Origin: Pseudeuparius sepicola | Lineage: Eukaryota; Arthropoda; Insecta; Coleoptera; Anthribidae | DNA length: 64,000 nucleotides | NCBI GenBank assembly: GCA_963920635.1 | Contig: OY987302.1 | Span: 36,059,278-36,123,277 of the forward strand | Direction: 5' to 3' | Shown here: positions 55,606 through 64,000 of the stretch, one piece after another | How positions within the stretch are numbered: position 1 is the first letter of the stretch | How the letters are laid out: each line of letters begins with the position of its first letter | Program-made: the position numbers and the translations under genes | Notes under the pieces: generated by a model | Told to the model about the DNA's origin: nothing | Database searches by the model: none | Seen by the model: only the letters and a program-made list of their open reading frames with translations

Positions 55606-55837
55606 GTTTTCAAGAGAAGAAGCTAAATTTAGAAAGTGGCTTAGTACTCTAGGTGTCATCGACTATAATATTCAAGAAGAAATTCAAGAAATAACTCGGG
55701 GAGATGAGGAAAATGGAGACAATGTAATTCTCGATACGGCGAAGAGAGCCGCATTTCTGGAGCAAATAGAAGAAATGCAAACAGCAGCAGCAAGTAAACC
55801 TGTTAACTGCGCAGATCACCGCCAGCAAAATTATTGA
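55606..55837 (+). CDS. THAP-domain protein, second exon
   Basis: Acceptor TTGCTGATTTTTAG. With the split Arg codon the join reads FHRFSREEAKFRKWLSTLG, the THAP helix with its Trp. The downstream sequence (IQEEIQEITRGDEENGDN, then AAFLEQIEEMQTAAASKP) lacks the expected C-x2-H-F zinc ligands and AVPTIF box. The protein either ends as half a finger or uses other exons. It may be a decaying gene or transposon remnant. Intron 743 bp. Confidence 0.55.
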
Positions 55838-56880
55838 AGCTTATCAAAGAAGAGCGTATCAAAAATCACTTCACTTTCATTTTTGAAGCAAAGATTAATG
55901 TGGTAGAAGTTGAAGTTACCAAGTTTTCTTTTGCTTGTATTTTTTAAACATATAAAAAGCTGTAAGGAATAAAACTAGCTGCCTAAAAATTCAGAAAGAG
56001 GTATAGATATGTTCCTGGAAAATAGGTTATTATTATTAAAAGTATTCAAAGAAATAATTATACCAAGTAATAGTGTATGAAAATGTTAGGTAATTAAAAA
56101 TATTTTAATATTTTTGCAAGTATTTATAATGTAGCTATTGTATAAAGTGTAATGTACAATAATAATTATATTACTTCTCCTTATATGATTAAAATATTGC
56201 TTTGATTAAGTTGTACAATTTCTCAACCTATTTAACTGCTTCGTTTTTCGAATGCATTAATTTAAAATTAAAACCAACAAAAATAGTGGACCTATGTTGT
56301 AATTTGAACTAAAATAATTTCCATTTTACACAAAACGACAACCAAGACATTACGTTATTTATGGAACCCACCCGTATAAATTATTTCAAATTTCCCGCCT
56401 CATTTAGAAGTAAAAATGGCCGCCAAATTATTCCCCCGGTCGGATGTCGCTCTTGCACGGTATAGGTTGCTATAGGTATATGGTTATATGGCGCCTCCCC
56501 CCCCCCCATACTACTTCAATTTTAATATCTTTGAGATCGGCGACATTGTCCTTGAAATTACTACTCTATAATCTAAGCGTTTATATTTTGTGACTGTCTC
56601 TATCATATTATCATAATATCATCATCTATTTTCTCTGCTGAACAGGAAGAGAAGTTTTATTATATTATTATTATCGAATTTGTGGAATTGGGGATTATTA
56701 TTATATTCGATTGGAATATTTCCGTATTTTGGCATATAAGTAGAAATATTTTCTGCTAAAAAGTTGGTTATGTATAATTTGTTTTATTATATTTATTATT
56801 AGACAAAAATAATAATTCATTATTTGCTGAATTAGGTACAAGCCCCAGTAAAATTAATAACCGTGAAAATTTAAACTTTT
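55838..56880. other. AT-rich intergenic region
   Basis: No gene recognised. A C-run (about 11) at 56497. ATTATTATTAT words near 56655 and 56790. Confidence 0.5.
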
Positions 56881-56899
56881 ATTAGAACTAATATTTCTA

Positions 56900-57130
56900 C
56901 CTAGTGTAGTGTATGAGTGCGCGCGTCTGGTCGTCGGAAATCTTTGAGACAATAATGATTTCAGTAAATTAGTTGTGAAAGTATTGCAAAGATTCGATGA
57001 TGGTCTTAGGCTCTATAAGACTTTGTTACTTCCTCAAAACCCACGAGACTGTTTTGGTGAAACGTTCGTCTAATCGGAACCAGAAAGCTTCAAATAGATT
57101 TGAAGCTTTCGAATTTGTATTCATGGAACT
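56900..57130 (+). promoter_or_regulatory. CNOT1 promoter/5' UTR region with hairpin
   Basis: Position upstream of the CNOT1 start codon. A GAGTGCGCGCGTCTGGTCGTCGG patch (56914-56936) is the only GC-rich part and may mark the start of transcription. A perfect 13-bp palindrome, GAAAGCTTCAAAT-AG-ATTTGAAGCTTTC, lies at 57083-57110, 20 bases before the ATG. A short upstream ATG at 57123 reads only Met-Glu-Leu-stop and overlaps nothing. Confidence 0.5.
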
Positions 57131-57232
57131 ATGAACCTAGACTCACTGTCTTTAACTTTGTCACACATAAGTTACTTAAGTGCAGTATTAAGTAAACGGA
57201 ACCATAAAGAAGTTTTCGAGGAACTTTCCAAG
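57131..57232 (+). CDS. CNOT1: CNOT1 (NOT1), CCR4-NOT scaffold, first coding exon
   Basis: CNOT1 is the large cytoplasmic scaffold that carries the CAF1/CCR4 deadenylases. The exon reads MNLDSLSLTLSHISYLSAVL and continues to SK at a donor (CCAAG|GTAAGA, phase 0). The first 16 residues are nearly those of animal CNOT1 proteins (MNLDSLSLxLSxISYL), which is very specific, and the following basic helix is similar in length and position. 34 codons. The next exon is not found in the remaining 6.7 kb, where the intron holds a foldback element 200 bp in and further repeats. Confidence 0.87.
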
Positions 57233-57432
57233 GTAAGAATACAAAATTCTTTATCTCCACCTGGCCGTGCATTTTTTTTTATTGAAAAACAATTATATAT
57301 CGATACATTTTCGCCAAAACATCGTAAGTAAGTCTCATTTAGTAAATTTTACAGTACGGCAGTTTTTTCAATAATCCTGTATAGAAATGTCCCATTGAAG
57401 TGAAAATTGGCATCGGTACTTATTATGATGTT

Positions 57433-58022
57433 GGAAGTGGCTATTTATACGTCCGACGGATACAAACGTCAGTGTACGTCTTGCGCTCTCATTGGCGGGC
57501 TGAGTCACGTGACTTCTTTGGACGTGCATTTAACTCCGTACACGTCCGAAGCCGAAGTAAACTAATATTTAGATACGTTGGAAGTGCATTTTTCTCAAGC
57601 ATATTTGCAATATGGAGCCTATGCAGTGCTCCTTTTTGGGGGATAGACGCTGCCGTATGAAAAAAGAAGTGGTAATAATTTCCAATGGTGTAACCCACCC
57701 CCGATTTTCTTGGCCCCGAAGGTCGGGGGGTAGCCAAAATTTCAAGAAAATCGGGGGTGGGTTACATCATTGTAAATAATTACCACTTCATTTTTCATTC
57801 TGCAGTGCCCATCGCGGAAAAAGTAGGGCATACGCAATATAAAATGAGACAAGATAGGTCTGAATAATCTCGGACATCATCCAATCGACTTAGTAAACAA
57901 GCCGATTCATAATCCATCGGACGGTAGAAGTAAGGTTATGTGTCACGTGACTCAATCTACCAATGAGAGCGCAAGACGTATACTGGCGTTTGTATCCGTC
58001 GGACGTATAAATAGCCACTTCC
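57433..58022. mobile_element. Foldback element F, 9-bp TSD, in CNOT1 intron 1
   Basis: Perfect 9-bp TSD TATGATGTT (57424-57432 and 58023-58031). Ends GGAAGTGGCTATTTATACGT and the complement, 590 bp. The inner GCCGAATGTCGG centre is deleted: the two CCACCCCCGATTTTCTTG blocks nearly meet at 57715. Non-coding. Confidence 0.93.
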
Positions 58023-58069
58023 TATGATGTTTGTTTGAAGAAAATTAATAACTTTTTTCAAAATAATTT

Positions 58070-58499
58070 CAGTTTTTTTGTAGTTGGACTTACGATACTT
58101 TGGCAAAATTAAAAATAATTTCCCAATGGAGTTTTATCGTAAGTCCAGCACTTACGATAAAAATAATATTTAGACACAGCTACTTAATGCATCATAGAAA
58201 TAACCAAAAATCATTTTAATTTCTTGTCACATTACAGATTATTTTCATGTACTTACCTATATGTAACAGAACATGATAAGTACATGAAATCACTCTAGAA
58301 TCTTACTAGGGATTCAAAATGAAATAATATTATACAGGATGTTCAATTTAAAATATTCAAGTTTGATACATTACGGGACAAACCACCAACCCCGTATATA
58401 TTCCAAAAGATTTAAAATGCACAGTTTGTAAAACTGGACAACTTTTATATTAAATATTTTTTCGTATTTTTTTCGGTAATATGGAGTTACTGAATAAAT
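58070..58499. other. CNOT1 intron sequence, short repeat pieces
   Basis: ACTTACGATACTTTGGCAAA (58090) and an inverted ATCGTAAGTCC (58137) form an imperfect stem. ACAGGATGTTCAATTTAAAA (58336) is a MITE end without a partner. No gene. Confidence 0.4.
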
Positions 58500-59430
58500 A
58501 CGCTAGCGTGAGACACCCTACAGATTAAAAATGTGTCAACATCCTATAAGACACCCTGTACATAATAAATGGGGACTGTAGTAAAATAGTAAAGAAAGAT
58601 CAAACCAAAAACGGTGCCTAAATACTTATTCTAGTTTACCCGAGGGGGTAGTCACTGTGGAGATCTTCTGTCCTACGGGATGGAGATCCCTTGGAGATCC
58701 GTGGAGATCTGTGGAGATCCGTAGAGATCTGTGGAAATCCGGTTAGATCCTGTGGAGATACGTGGAGATCCGGTGGAGATACGTGGAGATCCAAGAACTT
58801 TGGCTACAGTCGTGTAGAATCGGAAAAACGTAATTGCACGCGCTCCTCAGCGCAGCCGACGCCGCCGGCGGCCATTTTTAAAAAATTAAAAACAATACAT
58901 TACGTATGCCTTTGCACTCGTCGACTAGATAGTTTATTAGATCTTCATTATCTAATAAAATTAAAATAACTTTTTCACAAGCCATTAACAAAAAAGCTTC
59001 CAAAAATGGTCTTGGGTTAGAGAACTTATTAGCCGGTTCAAGATTATTTTTAATTTGGAGAAAGATCTTTCACATGATACTTGTGAAATATAAACAAAGT
59101 TAGTATTTAAACGTCTTCTCCAAATTGGGGTAAGCTTCTAAATACAAGTCGCGGCGCGCTGACTGCATCCGAGTGCATAGCGTGCGCGTGATATTATTAT
59201 TGCGGTGTTGCCATAATGCCTATAAGCGATGACGCGGCGGCACTAGTGAGCGTGAGACACCCTACAGATTAAAAATGTGTCAACATCCTATAAGACACCC
59301 TGTACATAATAAATGGGGACTGTAGTATAATAGTAACGAAAGATCAAACCAAAAACGGTGCCTAAATACTTATTCTAGTTTACCCGAGGGGGTAGTCACT
59401 GTGGAGATCTTCTGTCCTATGGGATGGAGA
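58500..59430 (+). repeat. Tandem duplication of the left end of the 8-bp-TSD element
   Basis: About 185 bp at 58500-58690 recur at 59249-59430 (AGCGTGAGACACCCTACAGA through GGAGATCTTCTGTCCTA). Each copy includes the same flank AGTTTACC and terminus CGAGGGGGTAGTCAC, so a ~750-bp block was duplicated after insertion. Confidence 0.85.
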
Positions 59431-59434
59431 TCTA

Positions 59435-59730
59435 GGGAGTGGTAGGTCATAAATGATATGTTTATTCGGCGCGCGCCGAATGTCGGGCGAAAATAGGGGG
59501 GTAGCCAAATAAAAAGTGACACTTTAGTCCCACAAAAGAGGGACTAAATATGAATTTTAGTTCAAAATTGACATAGTAGTTTTCACAAACTTCTATTGTC
59601 AAAGTTCTAAAACAATATAAATATCAAAAATATTTTGAACAAAATATTTCTGAATACAGACACTTATTTTTGTTAATAACTTATACTTAAAACAAAATGG
59701 TATAAAAATTATTTGTGACCTACTGCTCCC
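59435..59730. mobile_element. 296-bp TA-flanked TIR element
   Basis: Ends GGGAGTGGTAGGTCATAAAT and the diverged complement (GGGAGCAGTAGGTCACAAAT read inverted). TA at 59433-59434 and 59731-59732. Its left part carries GGCGCGCGCCGAATGTCGGG and GTAGCCAAA, the foldback-family core. Nested in the 8-bp-TSD element. Confidence 0.75.
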
Positions 59731-59739
59731 TATAGACGC

Positions 59740-59880
59740 TAGTCGCGGTGGCGGCCGGCCCATAGCGGCCCAAGTAGGTCCGGCCGATCGGGCTAGCGCC
59801 CGATCGCCTGATGGCCCAGTCCGCCCCTGTCAGCGACGTCCCGGTGACGGCGGGGCGGTGGACAAACGCTCTAATAGTCC
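59740..59880. other. Short GC-rich island
   Basis: CpG-dense stretch (GGTGGCGGCCGGCCC, CGATCGGGCTAGCGCCCGATCG, the latter an inverted repeat) inside the transposon. No open frame. Confidence 0.5.
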
Positions 59881-60700
59881 TAGTAGGTAGGTATGTCACA
59901 AAATTGGGAACTCGAAAATACTTTTACTAAATACTTTTAGGTACAATACAATGCAAAACGAACAACTAGACTTCGAGAAGGACTTGCCTCTTGCCTCCAC
60001 TACCGCCTTATCTAAAAAATATTTTAAAATATCAAAAAACAAATCGCACATTGTCATTACCACTTTTTATGCTCTACAAGATAACATTTTTAGTTTTTTG
60101 GTGGATATTTTGTTTAAGTGGGACGTGGGCCAACTTCGTTTTTCCAGGAAAAAATAAATTACGAGAAATTAGGTTTTTTGCAAAAATCTCAGCAGCTCAT
60201 CAATCTTTCTTGAGTTTCTCGGCGGCATATCACGGGCCCCCCAAAGGCGCAACTTTGACCCAATTTTACCAACCCCGTATCTCTTACGGTTTCCGAGATC
60301 CCCTGGTTGCCCTCGAATTTGTAACAACCTGTATACCTATATTATATACCATTCGTAATCTCGTTTACTACCTGTAAAAAGTTTGTGATTTATCCATAGC
60401 GAGATCCATATATTGTAAAAAATATACTCGAAAAAATGGATACACTATAAACTACCACTTTCTGACAGCAAAAACCTGTTTTTTTTTCAAAGATCTAATT
60501 GCATATAAAATTGAATAGTTATTAATGTATATCGAGGTCCTAAGGAAATATATGGAGATCCATGGAAATCCATGAAGATCCAAGGATATCCGTGGAGATC
60601 CCAGGATATCCGTGGAGATCTATGGAGATACAACAAGATCTCCACAAATGGAGATTTTCTGTCCCAAAAAATCGCATGTGACTACCCCCTCGAGTTTACC

Positions 60701-61551
60701 ACCAAACAGACAAGTATAAAAAGAAGTAAAAGGGTTAGGTTGGTACAGCAAATTGTGCCTTTTTTTATAAATAAAGAAGAAAATTAATAATTGCATGTTC
60801 CACGTTAAGTATAATAATTGCAGTACCTAGGTACTCACCATGAAATAATACAAAAAAATACGACTCACTTCAGATGAAATAAATTATTTATATATCACAC
60901 CAATAAAATTATCTACTTAGAAACCCTTATAACTTATAGAAAACTACGTTGTATTAAGATAATTTTGAATTAGAACTACATTCACACAATGTTTTCCTAT
61001 AAATCTCAACAAAAACAATTAAAAATTATAATAAATTACATAAGGAAACATAATTTTGTGGTACTTACGTTCTAACTCCGCAGTGATACACAATGAACTA
61101 AAAGGTCGTAAAACAATTCGCCGCATCGTAAGTAGCACTTTTTGTACCACGTGACTTGCACCTTACGATGTTTTGGAGACCATGCGATGTTTTCGCATAT
61201 ACAAATTAAATTTGTTTACATTTTTATGTGACTTACGTTACACTTAATTCGGTTTTTTCTCTAAGACTATGCTATTCTACCTTACGATAATTTGCTGGAA
61301 GGTGCCTGACTGTTTGGTAGTTACGATAGTTCAAAAAACCCATTTTCTCCAAATTTGTCACTTACGATGTTTTGGCAAAAATGTATCGATATCAAATTAA
61401 AACTGGTTTGACTGACTTTACGTCCACTGATTTTAGCGAGGATTTTAGCCCAGGGAAAATACCCAGGAACAGTAAAATACCTACCAAGGCAAGGCAGTTG
61501 ACCGCCCGCGTGCGAAATAAAATTGCCCCCCACCCGAATAGAAAAATTAAA
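60701..61551. other. Intronic/intergenic sequence with TTACGAT motifs
   Basis: No gene. ACTTACGATGTTTTGG-type words occur at about 61170 and 61361, with further TTACG(A/T)T words between 61065 and 61330 in both orientations. The set is shared with 58090-58150 and suggests one diverged repeat. Confidence 0.4.
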
Positions 61552-62174
61552 GGAAGTGGCTATTTATACGTCCGACGTATATAAAAGTCGGTATCTTGCG
61601 CTCTCATTGGTGGATTGAGTCACGTGACACATAACCTTATTTCTACTGTCCGATGGATGATGAGGTTTACCAAAGTCGATTGGATGATGTCCGAGATTAT
61701 TCAGACCTATCTTGTCTCATATTTTATATTGCGTATACCCTCTTTTTCAAGAAAATCGGGGGTGGGTTACAACGCTGAACGTCGGGCGAAAATATAAGGC
61801 CAAAATTTCAAGAAAATCGGGGGTGGGTTATACCTACCATTGGAAATGATTACCACTTCTTTTTTCATACGGCAGTGCGCATCGCTGCCGACTGCCATAA
61901 TATGGAGCGAATGCCCCCTTCTTTTTTCATACTGCAGCGCCTATCCCCCAAAAAGGAGATTATACGCTCCTTATTGCAAAGATGCTTGAGAAAAATGCAC
62001 TTCCGACGGCTTCCGACTTTTCTAAATAAGTTTATAAATATAAGTTTACTTCGGACGTGTACGGAGTACGGAGTTAAATGTACGTCCAAAGAAGTCACGT
62101 GACTCAACTGGCCAATGAGACCGCAAGATGTATACCGACTTTTATATACGTCGGACGTATAAATAGCCACTTCC
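61552..62174. mobile_element. Foldback element G, 9-bp TSD
   Basis: Perfect 9-bp TSD AAAATTAAA (61543-61551 and 62175-62183). Ends GGAAGTGGCTATTTATACGT and the complement, 623 bp. The left arm is shortened and the centre partly lost. Confidence 0.93.
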
Positions 62175-62459
62175 AAAATTAAAATGATGTTGATCATTTA
62201 AATAAAAAACATTTATTATTCCATAAAATAAAAAACAAATCTAACTAACAAAAAATAAAGTGACATAACTCCTTTTTGAAACGCAAAAAAAGTAAATTGA
62301 ATAAATGACAGCTTCTGCTTTCTATTTGGCTTATATCAGAGACTTGCCATCAATAGACTGCGCGTAGCGTACGGTTAGCTATAAGCCCCTGTTGTCAAGA
62401 TAGGATAGGCAACCAACTGTTCATTGCGGGGCAGAAGTACGCTGTCGCCGCTTGCTTTA

Positions 62460-62810
62460 ACGCATTCATTCAATAGATTTTAGCGACAAAAAACAATATA
62501 AAACTATTTTAAATGGGTTGTAACTGTTAATGATCTTTCTAAGATCGCTGATAACCATTTTGTTTGCAACGGGATGGGGTGAGGATTGGATGAAAAACCT
62601 GAAAACATTTTCGGCAATTTGGCAATTTTTTATGACATCGCTTGAGGCGTGTAACAATCCTCCATGATTTTTTCTAGTTAAAAGCTTTAAATGACTCTGA
62701 TGCGAATACAGCATCTGCACATATGGAACATTTAACAGACTTAGCTATTTTTCTTGCAACAAAACCCGAAATGTACGTAGTTATGTCTAGTAGGTAAATA
62801 TGGAGGCCAA
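62460..62810 (-). pseudogene. P-element/THAP9-type transposase fragment
   Basis: On the minus strand a frame reads YISGFVARKIAKSVKCSICA then DAVFASESFKA and stops. A neighbouring frame continues LLTRKNHGGLLHASSDVIKN and CQIAENVFRFFI. The Y-x-x-GFV-x-RK start, the CxxC pair and the K(N/R)xGGLxxxSxDVIKxCxIAE block are typical of the C-terminal half of P-type transposases. Frameshift and stops show decay. Independent of the fragment at 50.9 kb. Confidence 0.65.
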
Positions 62811-62943
62811 TTTGGAAAAACTAGTATGTCTTCATTTTCTACATAATGTTCTTCATTACCTATCAAATCAAGTAGATCATCAACATGCTGTTCTTTCCTA
62901 CATCCACTACTTATTGTTAGAATAGACGTATTATCTATTTGTA

Positions 62944-63737
62944 CAGGGTGTCCCAGTTAAGGTGATAAACCCGATTTTCTCCGTATTTTAAAGATAAGTT
63001 CATGGTTCGAAAACCAGACTTGTGTAGAATTTTCCGAGGAATTCGAATGTGACGTCAAACTTAATATACCGGGTGTTGTTAAAAAGTTATATCAAAAAAT
63101 ACCGTTTTCCAAAAAATTGTGAAATTGGATTTTAACACGAAATGTTAGGAATGTGTATACGGGGAGTAGCGAAAAAGTGTTTTCATTTCTGATTTCCGGT
63201 CTTACCGGAAATAAGCTTTGTTCTCCCAATTCCAACCATATATATTTTTATATAGTTATCACTAAAAAGAACCAAGCAGTAAATTTTTATTTTTGATAAA
63301 TTTCGTTGAATATGACAAGTTCACATCCTTGCATGGAATGCTAAAAATATATAGTTAGAGATAACTATATAAAAATATAATATGGTTGGAATTGGGAGAA
63401 CAAAAGGAACTTAAAAGACCCAAAATCTACAGGTTGTCTCAAAAATCTGACAAAGTGATGCTCACTTCCGGTAAAACCGGAAGTCAGTAATGAAAACCGA
63501 CATTTTTTCGTTACTCCCCGTATACTCATTACTAACATTTTGTGTTAAAATCCAACTTCAAAATTTTATGGAAAACGATATTTTTTTAAATAACTTTTTA
63601 ACAACACCCGGTATATTCAGTTTGACTTCACATTCGAATTCCTCGGAAAATTCTACACAAGTTTGGTTTTCGAACAAAGAATTTATCTTTAAAATTACGG
63701 AGAAAATCAGGTTTATCACGTTAACTGGGACACCCTG
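62944..63737. mobile_element. 794-bp foldback MITE
   Basis: TA-flanked. Ends CAGGGTGTCCCAGTTAAGGT and a diverged complement. Arms of about 300 bp include ATACCGGGTGTTGTTAAAAA and its mirror at 63590. An inner mirrored pair, TTCTCCCAATTCCAACCATA / TATGGTTGGAATTGGGAGAA, lies at 63221 and 63380. The mirrored open frames in the arms are not genes. Confidence 0.88.
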
Positions 63738-64000
63738 TACACAATTAGCGAAAGCAGAGGGCAAAAGTCTCTTGTAGGCGTCCTCGAACTGCTTAGCTTT
63801 TGGGTTATTGTTATTATAACCTCCTCGAGATCTCATAGCTGAGAAAAACAGTATGATCTTGACTTACTTTGCAGGTATGTCAAGAAATAATCCAAAATTT
63901 TTGTGTTTATCAGATCGTTTACCATATTCTGAACACTTATCATAGATATAATGAGACCTTTGAAACCCGTCTTTCTACGTGTCGTTAAAATATTTTGTGC

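Larger units (their letters stand above)
58641..60692. mobile_element. TIR element with CGAGGGGGTAGTCAC ends and GGAGATCC repeats
   Basis: Ends CGAGGGGGTAGTCAC (58641, duplicated at 59385) and the complement at 60678-60692. AGTTTACC stands on both outer sides (58633-58640 or 59377-59384, and 60693-60700), an 8-bp TSD. Next to both ends lie degenerate ~11-bp tandem repeats of GTGGAGATCCG (58680-58795, 60545-60650). No transposase gene. 8-bp TSDs fit hAT or P types, but the tips match neither consensus. Confidence 0.75.

Noticed and set aside
57123..57130. ATG eight bases before the CNOT1 start as the true start
   Set aside because: It reads ATG GAA CTA TGA, a four-codon frame; the next ATG begins the conserved CNOT1 N-terminus.
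59951..60377. Overlapping plus frames of 68 and 128 residues
   Set aside because: No recognisable domain, within non-coding transposon interior; sequence resembles a common AT-rich repeat.
63490..63836. Frames of about 90 residues on both strands at the right end
   Set aside because: They lie in the inverted arms of the 794-bp foldback MITE.

Overview
This window is eukaryotic, almost certainly insect, nuclear DNA: split genes with GT/AG junctions, AT-rich composition, LINE, mariner, THAP/P, ISL2EU-like and Polinton-type fragments, and no bacterial-style operons. I cannot fix the order; a beetle or hemipteran with a large repeat-rich genome would fit. Only two host genes are recognised with confidence, each as one exon. 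They are the first coding exon of PAN3 (minus strand, 15.59-16.69 kb) and the first coding exon of CNOT1/NOT1 (plus strand, 57.13-57.23 kb). Both belong to mRNA deadenylation machineries (PAN2-PAN3 and CCR4-NOT) and they are divergently oriented across about 40 kb of mobile DNA.

Layout. 0-2.3 kb: decayed LINE. 2.64-9.41 kb: about 41 monomers of a ~163-bp satellite in two opposed arms meeting at ~4,959, with higher-order duplications. 9.4-11.9 kb: mostly non-coding, with one decayed coding-like patch. 11.9-15.5 kb: a cluster of foldback elements, one a 1.76-kb near-palindrome. 15.6-17.0 kb: PAN3 exon and promoter. 17.0-19.0 kb: an intact-looking DD37D mariner-type transposon with 361-365-bp terminal inverted repeats (TIRs). 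19-20 kb: THAP remnant and a possible LTR.

20.0-42.0 kb is dominated by three copies (A, B, C) of an unnamed ~1.8-2.1 kb unit. It encodes two small overlapping ORFs, the second with the PP1-binding and eIF2-alpha-phosphatase signature of PPP1R15/GADD34. The copies are broken by nested insertions: a TIR element and a P-like MITE in copy B, and a 2.9-kb TCCCAG-ended element in copy C. Next to copy B are a Polinton-type DNA polymerase B fragment and a 7.07-kb ISL2EU-like transposon (THAP/DDE transposase plus YqaJ nuclease), itself cut by a foldback element. 33.7-35.7 kb is a second dead LINE.

42-44.8 kb holds a TIR element, a long hairpin and GC-rich tandem repeats. 44.8-50.4 kb is an AT-rich tract with long-period direct repeats, a LINE tail and a virus-like GNAT ORF, bracketed by GC-rich inverted repeats. 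50.9-55.8 kb has a P-type transposase fragment, a tyrosine-recombinase fragment carrying a 28-bp palindrome insertion, palindromes, a foldback MITE and a two-exon THAP fragment. 57-64 kb has CNOT1 exon 1, two foldback elements with perfect 9-bp target-site duplications (TSDs), an element with 8-bp TSDs and GGAGATCC-type tandem repeats, a second P-type fragment and a terminal foldback MITE.

The strongest candidates for something undescribed are (1) the repeated mobile-looking unit carrying a PPP1R15-like ORF together with heat-shock and CRE-like sites, and (2) a MULE-like foldback family with 9-bp TSDs whose TIRs carry an outward-facing E-box/CCAAT/TATA module.
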